Source of the DNA: Bacteroidales bacterium UBA5429
GTDB taxonomy: Bacteria > Bacteroidota > Bacteroidia > Bacteroidales > WCHB1-69
Direction: 5' to 3'
Length of the DNA: 44,762 nt
Assembly (NCBI GenBank): GCA_002427605.1
Contig: DIRT01000029.1
Location: 1 to 44,762, forward strand
Shown here: piece after piece, positions 22,896-31,540 of the stretch
Layout of the letters: each line of letters starts with the position of its first letter
Numbering within the stretch: the first letter of the stretch is position 1
Notes under the pieces: generated by a model
The model's database searches: none
Told to the model about the DNA's origin: nothing
Seen by the model: only the letters and a program-made list of their open reading frames with translations
Position numbers and translations under genes: made by a program

Positions 22896-23776
22896 AAATA
22901 AATGACCGATTAAAAGGACTTGGAGTTGCTATGGTAACTCCTTTTCTTGAAAATGGAGCTGTGGATTATGAAAGTTTACACTATTTGACCCATTTTTTAA
23001 TTGAAGGAGGTGTTGATTATCTTGTTGTGTTGGGAACTACTGCTGAAACACCCACATTGAATCATGAGGAAAGGAAGCAAATAGTACGTACAGTGATTCA
23101 AGTTAATGCGGAAAGAGTGCCCGTTGTTGTAGGAATGGGAGGGAATTGTACGCATGCTTTACTGGATGAGATGGAATCGTTTGACTGGAATGGAGTGGAT
23201 GCGATTCTTTCCGTTACGCCTTACTACAACAGACCTTCCCAGGAGGGGCTTTTTCAACACTACAAACTGTTGGCTCAACATGCACCACGTCCCATAATTT
23301 TGTACACCGTTAAATCACGAACTGCCTCTAATTTGGATGCTGACACCACTTTGAGATTGGCTGAGTTGGATCAGATTGTTGGTATTAAAGAAGCTTCTGG
23401 AAATCTGAACCAAATGATGAGAGTGATTAAGTATAAACCTAAAGATTTTATGGTGATCTCCGGAGATGATGCCATTTCCCTTCCCTTGATGTCGGTGGGC
23501 GCTGATGGAGTGATTTCCGTTACGGCAAACGCATTTCCTCAACGGATGTCTCAGATGGTTCATGCGGCTTTGAACTCTGATTTTGTTACTGCTAGAGCCT
23601 ATCATGCTGAACTGTTGGATGTTATGCAAGCTTGCTTCGTGGAAGGAAATCCTGCCGGTGTAAAACAGTTTCTTGCCCTCCAAAATAAAATTAAACCCTA
23701 TTTGAGATTGCCTTTGGTACCTGTTTCTGAATCGCTAAAGAATAAAATGCAACAGTTAATTGAATCACTTTCATGA
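22892..23776 (+). CDS. dapA: 4-hydroxy-tetrahydrodipicolinate synthase
   Basis: Condenses pyruvate with aspartate semialdehyde, the first committed step toward diaminopimelate and lysine. 294 residues. GTTAETPTL (48-56) holds the substrate threonine pair, YYNRP (111-115) the proton-relay tyrosine, Y138 in ILYTV is the catalytic tyrosine, R143 binds substrate, and K166 in VGIKEASG forms the Schiff base. The KSRTASNL segment (141-148) departs from the usual VPGRTG form. Overlaps both neighbours by four bases (ATGA), giving a tightly coupled operon with DUF6913 and the M14 peptidase. Confidence 0.95.
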   Translation: MKINDRLKGLGVAMVTPFLENGAVDYESLHYLTHFLIEGGVDYLVVLGTTAETPTLNHEERKQIVRTVIQVNAERVPVVVGMGGNCTHALLDEMESFDWNGVDAILSVTPYYNRPSQEGLFQHYKLLAQHAPRPIILYTVKSRTASNLDADTTLRLAELDQIVGIKEASGNLNQMMRVIKYKPKDFMVISGDDAISLPLMSVGADGVISVTANAFPQRMSQMVHAALNSDFVTARAYHAELLDVMQACFVEGNPAGVKQFLALQNKIKPYLRLPLVPVSESLKNKMQQLIESLS

Positions 23777-25491
23777 GAAAGTTTTTTTTATTGTTTTTAA
23801 TATTTATAATTTGGGGGGAAGGACACGCACAGTTCAATCATAATTCACTACAAGAATGTATTGATGAACACTCAGGTGCTTATGTGACCCTTAAACTTTC
23901 TTCACAGGAAGAGGTTCAGAAGTTGCTTTATACCTATTCTATCGAAAGAGGAGATATCAAAAGGGTTGGCGACCAATATCAGGTAAAGGTATGGCTTACA
24001 CAACGCGACTTACCTCAGTTTATATCCGAAAACTTACCTTATGAGATTGATGAGGAGAGCTACTCATCGGTCACCATGGCACCCTCTTTGAGTATGGCTA
24101 CTACGATGGGACAAATGTCTTACTGGAATCGTTATCCAACTTATGACCTCTATTTGGAAATGATGCAATACTATCAATCTCAGTATCCCAATCTTTGTGT
24201 ATTGGATACGATTTTGCTTCAGACACAGCTGAATCATACTATTTTAGCGGCTAAAATAGGGCGGTTGGATGATGGGGTTGAAAATAAACCCGCTTTCTTT
24301 TATTCTGCTGCGATGCATGGCGATGAATTGTGCGGCTATGTGATATTGTTAAGAATGATTGATTATATGTTGACCAACCAATCCAATCCTGTAGTTTCTC
24401 AAATATTGGATCAGGTGGATCTCTATATTTGTCCGTTGGAGAATCCGGACGGTACTTTCCCTTCCAACAACAATTCCGTTGCGGGATCGGTGCGATATAA
24501 TGCTCAAGGTTATGACCTAAATCGGAACTATCCTGTGATTGGGTATGCTCAGCAACCACAAACTTCTTTTATAGAAATTGCAGCGATGCTCGACTTTATT
24601 GATCGGAATAAGATTATGATGGCTGCCAATTTGCATGGTGGAGCAGAACTTTACAATTATGCCTGGGATAGTTATACAACATATCAAAATCCACACCCTG
24701 ACAGGCTTTGGTGGTTAGAAATAGGTAATCGTTTTTTAGATACAGTGAGAGCTCATTCAACTTACTATTATTTTACGGACGAAGGTGGCATTACCAATGG
24801 GGGAGACTGGTACGTGGTTTATGGCTCTCGTTTGGATTGTTTTAACTACTATCATCAATGTCGGGATGCAACGATTGAGATCTCTTCGAGTAAGCAAACA
24901 CCCTCATCCTATTTGCCAACTTATTGGAACTATTTGTATCGTTCTCTCTTGAATTATGTGCTGGAGGCATCTTACGGTATAGTGGGAACTGTTACCGACT
25001 CATTAACACATGAACCGTTGGAAGCTACGGTATTAATTGTTGCTCATGATATTCAACAAACGATGGTTAATTCAATGCTACCCAGTGGAAAATATCATCG
25101 TCCTGTTGCAGCCGGAACCTACTCAGTCAACTTTAGTGCTCCGGGATATCATTCTAAAACGTTTACTGTTACAGTCAATTCTCAAACTCAGCAAGTGCTT
25201 AATGTAGAATTGGCTCCAATCAATGATGCTGTAGATCATTGGACATTGGATAGATCCATTCAAATTTATCCCAATCCGGTGAAAGATCTTCTGTTTGTGA
25301 CAGACCGTTCAGAAATAGTTCAGAAGAAACAGATTTCGATTTTTAACAATCTGGGAACTCCAATCTACCAATCCGATTTTGATTCTGAATCAATAGAAAT
25401 AGAAGTTTCACAACACCCTGCGGGAGTGTACTACTGTGTCATTCAAACCGAAACTGAAACGGTAGTGAGAAAGTTTGTAAAATTCAGATAA
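23773..25491 (+). CDS. M14 zinc carboxypeptidase with T9SS type A sorting domain
   Basis: 572 residues with signal peptide MRKFFLLFLIFIIWGEGHAQ. The M14 zinc site is MHGDE (H182, E185) plus H288 in NLHGGAE. The arginine after the asparagine in YDLNRNYP is R251, and the catalytic glutamate is E369 in ATIEISSS. Next comes a carboxypeptidase-regulatory-like beta domain (IVGTVTDSLTHEPLEATV, about 402-475), then a C-terminal type A sorting domain (IYPNPVKDLLF to VVRKFVKFR). It should be a surface or secreted metallocarboxypeptidase. Coupling to dapA by a 4-base overlap joins peptidase and DAP genes; a role in cell-wall or nutrient peptides is only inference. Confidence 0.92.
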   Translation: MRKFFLLFLIFIIWGEGHAQFNHNSLQECIDEHSGAYVTLKLSSQEEVQKLLYTYSIERGDIKRVGDQYQVKVWLTQRDLPQFISENLPYEIDEESYSSVTMAPSLSMATTMGQMSYWNRYPTYDLYLEMMQYYQSQYPNLCVLDTILLQTQLNHTILAAKIGRLDDGVENKPAFFYSAAMHGDELCGYVILLRMIDYMLTNQSNPVVSQILDQVDLYICPLENPDGTFPSNNNSVAGSVRYNAQGYDLNRNYPVIGYAQQPQTSFIEIAAMLDFIDRNKIMMAANLHGGAELYNYAWDSYTTYQNPHPDRLWWLEIGNRFLDTVRAHSTYYYFTDEGGITNGGDWYVVYGSRLDCFNYYHQCRDATIEISSSKQTPSSYLPTYWNYLYRSLLNYVLEASYGIVGTVTDSLTHEPLEATVLIVAHDIQQTMVNSMLPSGKYHRPVAAGTYSVNFSAPGYHSKTFTVTVNSQTQQVLNVELAPINDAVDHWTLDRSIQIYPNPVKDLLFVTDRSEIVQKKQISIFNNLGTPIYQSDFDSESIEIEVSQHPAGVYYCVIQTETETVVRKFVKFR

Positions 25492-25499
25492 ATCCGAAA

Positions 25500-28148
25500 T
25501 TAATATATCGTTACCGTTCCGTTCACTACTTTTCCTCCTTTTCCTTCGGTTTTGTAGAAGATGACGTAGGTGTAAACGCCGTTCATGCAGCCTTCGCCTG
25601 TCCAGCCTTGCTCCGGATTTTGGGATGTAAAGAGCAGATTTCCCCAACGATTGTAAATGTAAATGGTATATTCTTCAATTTTATCGGGATAGGCAAAAAT
25701 CGGCTTGAACTGATCGTTTAACCCGTCTGAATTGGGAGTGAAACTACTTGGAATATAGAGTTCCTGTTCACAGCGTTGATAGAAAACTTCAATCTCTGCG
25801 GTTTCATCAAAACAGAGATTGGAGACCAATACCTGATAAACACCGGCATATCTCACCAAATAGGTAGCTTCTGTCGATCCATCTTGCCACAAATAGGTGC
25901 AATATGGTGTTTCAGCTGAAAGAAGCAAATGTTGACCTTCACAAAGCGTGGTATCATTGCCTAAATCGACTTCAATAGGATATAAATAACCCAAGTAGAT
26001 GGTATCGCTTACCTGCAAACATTCATCCGTAACGATGACCCAATAATCTCCTTCAGAACTCGCTAGATAGGTTGTATTGGTGGATAAATCTTGCCATAAA
26101 TAGGTGGCAGGATGGGGTTGCTCTGCGTTCAGGAGCAACGTTGCCAAGGCACATAAAATGGAATCGTTGCCTAAGTTTACAGAAGATTGCGGATAGAGTT
26201 GAACGTTGATATCATTGAGAGAAACCGTACAACCCAAATTGGTGACAGATACCGAGTAATGCCCCGCCGTATCAATCACAATAGAAGCGGTTGTATCTCC
26301 GGTGGACCATAAATAGTGAATTGCATCAGGGGTTTCTGCAGAAAGCTCGGTTCCCTGACATAAAGTGGTGTCTGTGGAAAACGGAATTACAGGCGGAGGC
26401 ACCACAACGACAAATGTGGTAGTGGTATCGGGACAAGTATAGTGTAAAACCAGTTGAACTGTTAGCGTACCTGCTGTAGTTAAGGGGAGATTTACAATAG
26501 GCGAGTTCGGATATAGCGTTCCATCTACAATCCAATCTATGGCTATAGAATCTGGATTATGAGGCACTTCCAGATGCAGCAGATCTCCGACACAGCGGTA
26601 AACGGTTGCAGAATCCACAGGACTCAAATTGGAATAAGCAACAGGAGATTCGTAATAATTGACTCCGGAGTCATTATTGTGGAAATAGAGAAAATCCATA
26701 TGTCCGTGATTGTTATTGGGTCTCATATTATAACCGAACTCGTTAATAGTGGCATTAAACCCATTTTCATTCTCCAAGATAAAGAAATTAGGAATCGAAT
26801 TATTAAAAAGGCTATATTGAAGATAGTAATAATCCCCGTTTGTATGAGGAAAAAGGTTAAAAGCAGTGGATGAAATTAATTGGTGATTAATGTACATAGA
26901 GTGAATCCCTTCCGGTTTAACAAAGATAACCAGGTCAACATAAGTGGTATCCAGAGCTTGGGATACGCGGCGTTGTGTTGTCGGGAAAAACCATTTTTTC
27001 ATCATGCGGTCAGCTGGTAAAATATGGTTTAAATTGGTATAGTTTGTCACTTCATTACTTATTGGCATCATTGAATTACCAGAACCTACATAAGTATGAT
27101 TAATTCCGAAAAAATATCCGTGATCTGCGTGCCTATTCACTGATGATCTTATGAAAGCAAAAGGAACATTAATAAGCCAAGGAGGTGGGGTTCCGCATCC
27201 AATGGATCTGCTTGAAACTGAAATTGCAATGTTTGCATATGACGGGCTAATGGAGAGTTGGTTACAACGATATAATGAAACAGTCTCATTTGCATATAAA
27301 TTTGTTTCATCTCTTAATATAATCCCTTTTGGAAAATTACCATATGTATATTTTACCAGTAAAAAATCTTTTCCTTTATAAAGATGATTATTGGTTATAC
27401 TTCGAAACATTTTGGATCCATAACCACCTTGAATTCCACTTAAACGTGATGTAAAATAAAAAACCACTTTTTTACAATTTGTCGTAATTATTTTATTTAT
27501 GTTTGAACCTTCTAAATTATGTGATGGCAAAACTAATACTTCCCCTTTTTGTAATGTTGTCGTAAAAGGGGAAGTGGTTACAAAACCTTGATGATGTAAT
27601 TCCGGTACAAACAGCGTAGTATTATCTTCTGTAGCAATAATTAAAAGTACAGGCAGTTGAAAAAAATTATGATTAGCCCCAAGACCTTCTAATTTAACTT
27701 CGGTAGAAAATATAGAGGATGGGAGTACTGGAACCTTAGCCGTACGTATACTATTATGCGCATCGATGGAATCTACAACATTAGTTTGCAAATAGATATA
27801 GACATTTTTTTTCGTTTTAATATAGATTCCTTTAGCTTCAATAAAGCGAATAGTATCTGAAGGACTATTTGGTACATTACACAAAATATCTTCTTTCGGA
27901 ATAGCAATCACCAACACACTGTCAGGTACAACCGTAAAAGTGCGGTAAAAAGAGGTGTTGGGATTTTCAATATATCCGGTGCATAGAGTATCTCCCATAA
28001 TGTAGATTAATGCACTATCAGGCATTACATCGGAAAGGATATTTTTCGAAGAAGTAACCCAAAACTCACGCCCGGCATTGGTCAACTCCTGTGCTTGTAT
28101 AGACAGAAAGGAAAGGGTTAATAATATTGCAATGCTAAGGCGCTTCAT
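25500..28148 (-). CDS. IgGFc-binding-like T9SS type B surface protein
   Basis: 882 residues with signal peptide MKRLSIAILLTLSFLSIQAQ. The N-terminal half starts ELTNAGREFWVTSSKN and resembles the IgGFc_binding domain found on Bacteroidota surface proteins. The middle has three PKD-like or Ig-like repeats with the recurrent phrases LGNDSILC, LGNDTTLCEG, TYLWQD and GDYWVIV. The C-terminus (PSSFTPNSDGLNDQFKP, IYNRWGNLLF, then the terminal GTVTIY) is the CHU_C/type B sorting domain of the type IX system. It probably forms a large cell-surface adhesin. Own promoter at 28258-28288; convergent with the M14 gene, eight bases apart. Confidence 0.9.
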   Translation of the reverse strand: MKRLSIAILLTLSFLSIQAQELTNAGREFWVTSSKNILSDVMPDSALIYIMGDTLCTGYIENPNTSFYRTFTVVPDSVLVIAIPKEDILCNVPNSPSDTIRFIEAKGIYIKTKKNVYIYLQTNVVDSIDAHNSIRTAKVPVLPSSIFSTEVKLEGLGANHNFFQLPVLLIIATEDNTTLFVPELHHQGFVTTSPFTTTLQKGEVLVLPSHNLEGSNINKIITTNCKKVVFYFTSRLSGIQGGYGSKMFRSITNNHLYKGKDFLLVKYTYGNFPKGIILRDETNLYANETVSLYRCNQLSISPSYANIAISVSSRSIGCGTPPPWLINVPFAFIRSSVNRHADHGYFFGINHTYVGSGNSMMPISNEVTNYTNLNHILPADRMMKKWFFPTTQRRVSQALDTTYVDLVIFVKPEGIHSMYINHQLISSTAFNLFPHTNGDYYYLQYSLFNNSIPNFFILENENGFNATINEFGYNMRPNNNHGHMDFLYFHNNDSGVNYYESPVAYSNLSPVDSATVYRCVGDLLHLEVPHNPDSIAIDWIVDGTLYPNSPIVNLPLTTAGTLTVQLVLHYTCPDTTTTFVVVVPPPVIPFSTDTTLCQGTELSAETPDAIHYLWSTGDTTASIVIDTAGHYSVSVTNLGCTVSLNDINVQLYPQSSVNLGNDSILCALATLLLNAEQPHPATYLWQDLSTNTTYLASSEGDYWVIVTDECLQVSDTIYLGYLYPIEVDLGNDTTLCEGQHLLLSAETPYCTYLWQDGSTEATYLVRYAGVYQVLVSNLCFDETAEIEVFYQRCEQELYIPSSFTPNSDGLNDQFKPIFAYPDKIEEYTIYIYNRWGNLLFTSQNPEQGWTGEGCMNGVYTYVIFYKTEGKGGKVVNGTVTIY

Positions 28149-28151
28149 TTC

Positions 28152-28242
28152 AATTTAGATTTAGAAATTAGAATTTAGAAGTTTTGTGGTTAGAGTTTGA
28201 TTTTTTGTTGCTTGTTTTTAACTTCTAATCTTCTAATTTTCT
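28152..28242. repeat. GAA-N4 heptamer tracts in the leader of the type B protein
   Basis: 28152-28181 has GAAATTA, GAATTTA and GAAGTTT on the plus strand. 28222-28242 has 7-8-bp units with GAA on the minus strand (GAAGATTA, GAAAATTA). Both lie between the promoter and the ATG, so they are transcribed as leader. Confidence 0.65.
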
Positions 28243-28257
28243 ATTGGTTTGACACTG

Positions 28258-28288
28258 CGAAGTTAATTGTTTTTTTTCTATTTGTCAA
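28258..28288 (-). promoter_or_regulatory. Full promoter of the type B surface protein
   Basis: On the minus strand TTG (28286-28288), 20 bases, TAACTTCG (28258-28265), one mismatch from TAnnTTTG. About 110 bases of leader. Confidence 0.65.
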
Positions 28289-28386
28289 TACTTTTGTGGG
28301 ATTATTTTTTTGGAAATAATATTAAATATTTGATTATCAATAATATAAATGTGGAAATTAACATGTTTGAACCCTTGTGTTATATC

Positions 28387-28428
28387 AGAGACGCAAAGCA
28401 TTGCGTCTCTACAGCCACGTTCAATTCT
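28387..28428 (-). repeat. Palindromic element with GGCTGTAGAGAC flank, copy 3
   Basis: On the minus strand the flank GAATTGAACGTGGCTGT leads into a stem AGAGACGCAA (28401-28410 as complement), four-base loop, TTGCGTCTCT. The flank matches copy 1 with one difference, but the arm sequence is different and still pairs perfectly. Confidence 0.75.
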
Positions 28429-28441
28429 CAATTTTTAACCC

Positions 28442-28469
28442 CGTAATTCGTAATTCGTAATTCGTAATT
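28442..28469 (-). repeat. GAA-N4 heptamer tract (CGTAATT x4)
   Basis: Four perfect tandem heptamers, equal to GAA followed by TTAC on the minus strand. Same unit as at 2493-2518. Confidence 0.85.
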
Positions 28470-28502
28470 GATCACTGCATATCCAAAGAGGTTTATGTTA
28501 CC

Positions 28503-28548
28503 GAGTGGGGAAATAAATTTGAAAAAAGGAAAGCCTTGTCTGCCCCCC
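28503..28548 (+). repeat. Dispersed G-rich element, copy D
   Basis: 46 bp from GAGTGGGG to CTGCCCCCC with centre AAAAAAGGAAAG, followed by AATTATTTAAATTT, a flank shared exactly with copy E. Confidence 0.75.
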
Positions 28549-28556
28549 AATTATTT

Positions 28557-28590
28557 AAATTTAGAAATTAGAAATCAGAAATTAGAAATA
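28557..28590 (+). repeat. GAA-N4 heptamer tract (GAAATTA)
   Basis: Units GAAATTA, GAAATCA, GAAATTA and GAAATA follow directly after the flank of G-rich element D. Confidence 0.75.
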
Positions 28591-28630
28591 TAAAGAATCT
28601 ATATTGAGTATAAACTCCTGAAAATTAACT

Positions 28631-28686
28631 CTAAATTCTAAATTCTGAATTCTAAATTTAGGAATCGTAATTCGTAATTCGTAATT
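28631..28686 (-). repeat. Mosaic GAA-N4 heptamer tract
   Basis: Minus-strand units are GAATTAC twice, then GAATTCA, GAATTTA and GAATTTA after a 14-base interruption. Ends 57 bases from the stop of the sugar transferase gene. Confidence 0.75.
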
Positions 28687-28742
28687 GAATCATTTCGCCT
28701 TCTAAATAACCTCATAGGAGTGAGATGATTGAATACATCGAA

Positions 28743-30176
28743 CTATTTGCCGCTTCCTTTAAATACGATAAGGGCGGTGTAAATCAGGATTTTAAGGTCC
28801 ATTTGTAGCGACATATTATCGAGATAGAGAATATCCCATTTGAGGCGTTCTGCCATCTGTTCTACATTTTCCGCATAGCCATATTTAACTTGTCCCCAAG
28901 AGGTCATTCCCGGCTTAATGGTATGCAATAACTTGTAGTAAGGCGCAACTTCCACAATCTGATCAATGTAATATTGACGTTCAGGTCGAGGACCTACCAA
29001 GGACATATCGCCTTTCAGAATGTTGAAAAACTGGGGAATCTCATCTAAGCGCGTTTTACGCATCATTTTTCCAAATGGTGTAATTCTGGGGTCATCTTTG
29101 CTGGACAATTGAGGTGTTCCTTTTTCTGCACCTACAACCATAGAACGGAACTTATATATATAGAACGGTTTGCCATGAAGTCCAATCCTTTCCTGTTTGT
29201 AAAAAATAGGTCCTTTAGAGGTGAGTTTAACACCAATAATCAGAAATAAGTATACCGGGGAAAGCAGTATAATAGCAATGATTGAAAAGATAATATCAGT
29301 GACTCTTTTTAGAGACTTTTGCCAAATACTAAGCTTATTGTGTGAGATGGTGATTAGAGGCTCGTGTATCACATTCATTGTCTTTACCTTTCCATAAAGA
29401 TAATCTTGAGTGTGAGGAATAATCTTAATGGTGAGGTCATGATATTGTCCCAGGGAGGGGAGGAGCGTTTCAATATATTTTTCCTCTCCATTTTGGACTG
29501 CAATTACGAGTTCTACAATTTGATATTCTTCAATAATCTTTTGAATCTGATCAATAGAACCCAAATGTTTTAATTGAGTTCCTAAAACGTGGTTATCTAT
29601 CTCAGGGAGAGAGATATAGCCTAAAATATACTTTGCAGCAGCTTTATCTTGTTTGATAATATTGGAGTAGGTAGTGAGTGCCAGTTCATCACTTCCTATG
29701 ATCAACGTGTTAAATCCAATCTGACCCGTTTGGATTTTTTTATTTACTCTGGAGGTGATAATCACACGGGGAATATAGGTTAATAAAAACTGGAGGGAGA
29801 AGTAAAATAAAAAGTATTTGATCAGCTGAATCTGTCTGATATCTTCATTTTGTACCTGATCATCCAAAATAAAGAGGAAGAAGAAAAGGAGGACACCCAG
29901 CAAAATAATGGAAAGAGTAGTGCCCAATTCTTGCAATCGTGATTTGCGAAATATCTTGGAGTAATATCCTGTCAATGTGTAAAGTAAGATCCAGGTGGGA
30001 AGAATAATCGCCCCCCCTAAATATAAGTTTTTATCAAAAAAGATAACTTCTTTAAAAGAGGGATAAAAATAGGGGTCGAAGCCATGCTTTCGGTAAACGA
30101 AAAAGAGGAACCAGGCACAAAGAGCTGCTAAAATGTCAAAAATAAGATATGTACAGAGTAGCCGATTTTTCTTCAT
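28743..30176 (-). CDS. Polyprenyl-phosphate sugar-1-phosphate transferase
   Basis: 477-residue membrane protein. Four N-terminal helices (about 5-140), a CoA_binding_3-like soluble domain (about 150-250), then a further helix and the catalytic bacterial sugar transferase domain from about 285: LTSKGPIFYKQERIGLHG, YIYKFRSM, TRLDEIPQFFNILKGDMSLVGPRPE and a terminal PGMTSWGQVKYGY region. This is the WbaP/WcaJ-type enzyme that loads the first sugar phosphate on undecaprenyl phosphate for capsule or exopolysaccharide. The sugar cannot be told. Starts five bases after the lipoprotein gene, so both are likely cotranscribed. No other polysaccharide genes are adjacent. Confidence 0.95.
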   Translation of the reverse strand: MKKNRLLCTYLIFDILAALCAWFLFFVYRKHGFDPYFYPSFKEVIFFDKNLYLGGAIILPTWILLYTLTGYYSKIFRKSRLQELGTTLSIILLGVLLFFFLFILDDQVQNEDIRQIQLIKYFLFYFSLQFLLTYIPRVIITSRVNKKIQTGQIGFNTLIIGSDELALTTYSNIIKQDKAAAKYILGYISLPEIDNHVLGTQLKHLGSIDQIQKIIEEYQIVELVIAVQNGEEKYIETLLPSLGQYHDLTIKIIPHTQDYLYGKVKTMNVIHEPLITISHNKLSIWQKSLKRVTDIIFSIIAIILLSPVYLFLIIGVKLTSKGPIFYKQERIGLHGKPFYIYKFRSMVVGAEKGTPQLSSKDDPRITPFGKMMRKTRLDEIPQFFNILKGDMSLVGPRPERQYYIDQIVEVAPYYKLLHTIKPGMTSWGQVKYGYAENVEQMAERLKWDILYLDNMSLQMDLKILIYTALIVFKGSGK

Positions 30177-30181
30177 TATTA

Positions 30182-31096
30182 TTATTTAAAGGTAATGATT
30201 TTAATGTTATCAAATTGAAAGTAGGTATCAGTCTGATCCCCTTTTCTATTTCCGGTCATTACTAATTGAACCGGAACTGTGGCGTTCACTCCTGTGTAAT
30301 TAGCCAAAACTGTGGTCAGGTTGATATACACTTTTCTCCATTCTCCTTTTGAAGGGTTGAGACTTACGAGAGAAACGGGAACTACTCTACCGGAGATGGT
30401 ACGTATAAAAAGACCGCAACTAATATGCTCATCACACTTGTAGTCCATCTCCCAAAAAGTAAAATTGTTATTCCCCTTTAGCACATATTCTCCACTTTTG
30501 ATATCGAAATATTTCAGGGTATCTGTCAGACAAATTTCCCCAATGGCATTAGTGCCCTCATTGATAATCGACATTACAACACCATTACTATCAATAGGAG
30601 AAAAAGTAGTACTTTGATCAAAGGTTTCCAATAATGGGAAGATAGTAGTGGGATGATATACAAAAGTAGGACGATGATCTGTTAGATGGTAAACTCCTTC
30701 TCGATCAAAATAGGTTGTAAATGTGAAAGGAGCTAAAAAAGGGTAAGCGGGAATTATGCTGGACATGCCATTCAATCTGATTCCCGGAACCAATTTTACT
30801 TCATTTTCTCCATTGAAATGAGGTAAAATAGGGATTTTACAAGGGAGTTCCCAGCATCCCAAGTTTTGACCATTGATGTAAACCCAAACGTCTCTAAAAC
30901 GATGTGAGGCAATCGCTTCGAGCTGTACCTGATCATAAGATTGATCATGGGTGGTGTTAAATTGTGATACATCGACGCAGTTTTGTAAGTCAGCTTCGGT
31001 AATCACTAAATAAGCAGGAGTTAAGTCAGGTTCATTGCATGCAGCAAAAAAGAATACTACAAAAACCATCCAAAAAGAATAGCACCTTATTTTCAT
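30182..31096 (-). CDS. Lipoprotein of unknown function
   Basis: 304 residues with N-terminal MKIRCYSFWMVFVVFFFAAC, lipobox FFAAC (C20). The body has no motif I recognise. Its final part is beta-rich with EWRKVYINLTTVL and a closing YFQFDNIKIITFK, the way carbohydrate-binding jelly-roll domains often end. Placed directly before the sugar transferase with a five-base gap, so a link to cell-surface polysaccharide is possible but unproven. It follows the small gene at 31137-31352 by 40 bases. Confidence 0.75.
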   Translation of the reverse strand: MKIRCYSFWMVFVVFFFAACNEPDLTPAYLVITEADLQNCVDVSQFNTTHDQSYDQVQLEAIASHRFRDVWVYINGQNLGCWELPCKIPILPHFNGENEVKLVPGIRLNGMSSIIPAYPFLAPFTFTTYFDREGVYHLTDHRPTFVYHPTTIFPLLETFDQSTTFSPIDSNGVVMSIINEGTNAIGEICLTDTLKYFDIKSGEYVLKGNNNFTFWEMDYKCDEHISCGLFIRTISGRVVPVSLVSLNPSKGEWRKVYINLTTVLANYTGVNATVPVQLVMTGNRKGDQTDTYFQFDNIKIITFK

Positions 31097-31136
31097 ATTT
31101 AAATCAAAATGGGAGTTAATCTAAAATATAAACGAA

Positions 31137-31352
31137 TTAATTAACATTTTTGGAACGAACTAAATAATCAAAACGGATGATCACTTCATCATTCTCAAAA
31201 ACACGATTTTTTTTGAAATCAAAACGATACATTGCATACCTGGAAATTCCAATATTTTCGTAATAATCATAGATCGCTTTGATACTCCCAAAATATTTAT
31301 GTTCTTTACTCCGCTTGGAGTATACGTGGTAGATTTTCATTTGTGTAGACAT
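31137..31352 (-). CDS. Small basic protein, unknown
   Basis: 71 residues from the ATG at 31350-31352 (MSTQMKIYHVYSKRSKEH). An ATG at 31340 would also fit, and a further upstream ATG at 31379 adds residues with no clear support. The protein is rich in Tyr, Lys and Arg with KYFGSIKAIYDYYENIGIS and YRFDFKKNRVFENDEVI. The pattern of a short beta-alpha-beta unit repeats in small Bacteroidota proteins of unknown role. No membrane segment. Cotranscription with the lipoprotein and sugar transferase downstream is likely. Confidence 0.65.
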   Translation of the reverse strand: MSTQMKIYHVYSKRSKEHKYFGSIKAIYDYYENIGISRYAMYRFDFKKNRVFENDEVIIRFDYLVRSKNVN

Positions 31353-31512
31353 GGTGTTAAATTTATAAATCAGTTGCAAATATGTAATCTATAATCATAA
31401 CGCAGAAAAATGGAAAATATTTTAACTATTTTTTAAAAAGATGTATGAAAGTAAATAATTTTGAATTGAGAAAAAAAAAGCAATAATTACCTCATATCTC
31501 ATTTATTTGTAT

Positions 31513-31520
31513 TAACTTTG
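31513..31520 (+). promoter_or_regulatory. -7 box (TAACTTTG) before the 31541 gene and dapF
   Basis: Exact TAnnTTTG, 20 bases before the ATG at 31541. Confidence 0.6.
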
Positions 31521-31540
31521 CAGACTAATTACTGAGTCAG

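Noticed and set aside
28442..28686. CRISPR array
   Set aside because: Repeats are 7 bp in direct tandem without unique spacers of 30 bases, and no cas genes are present.
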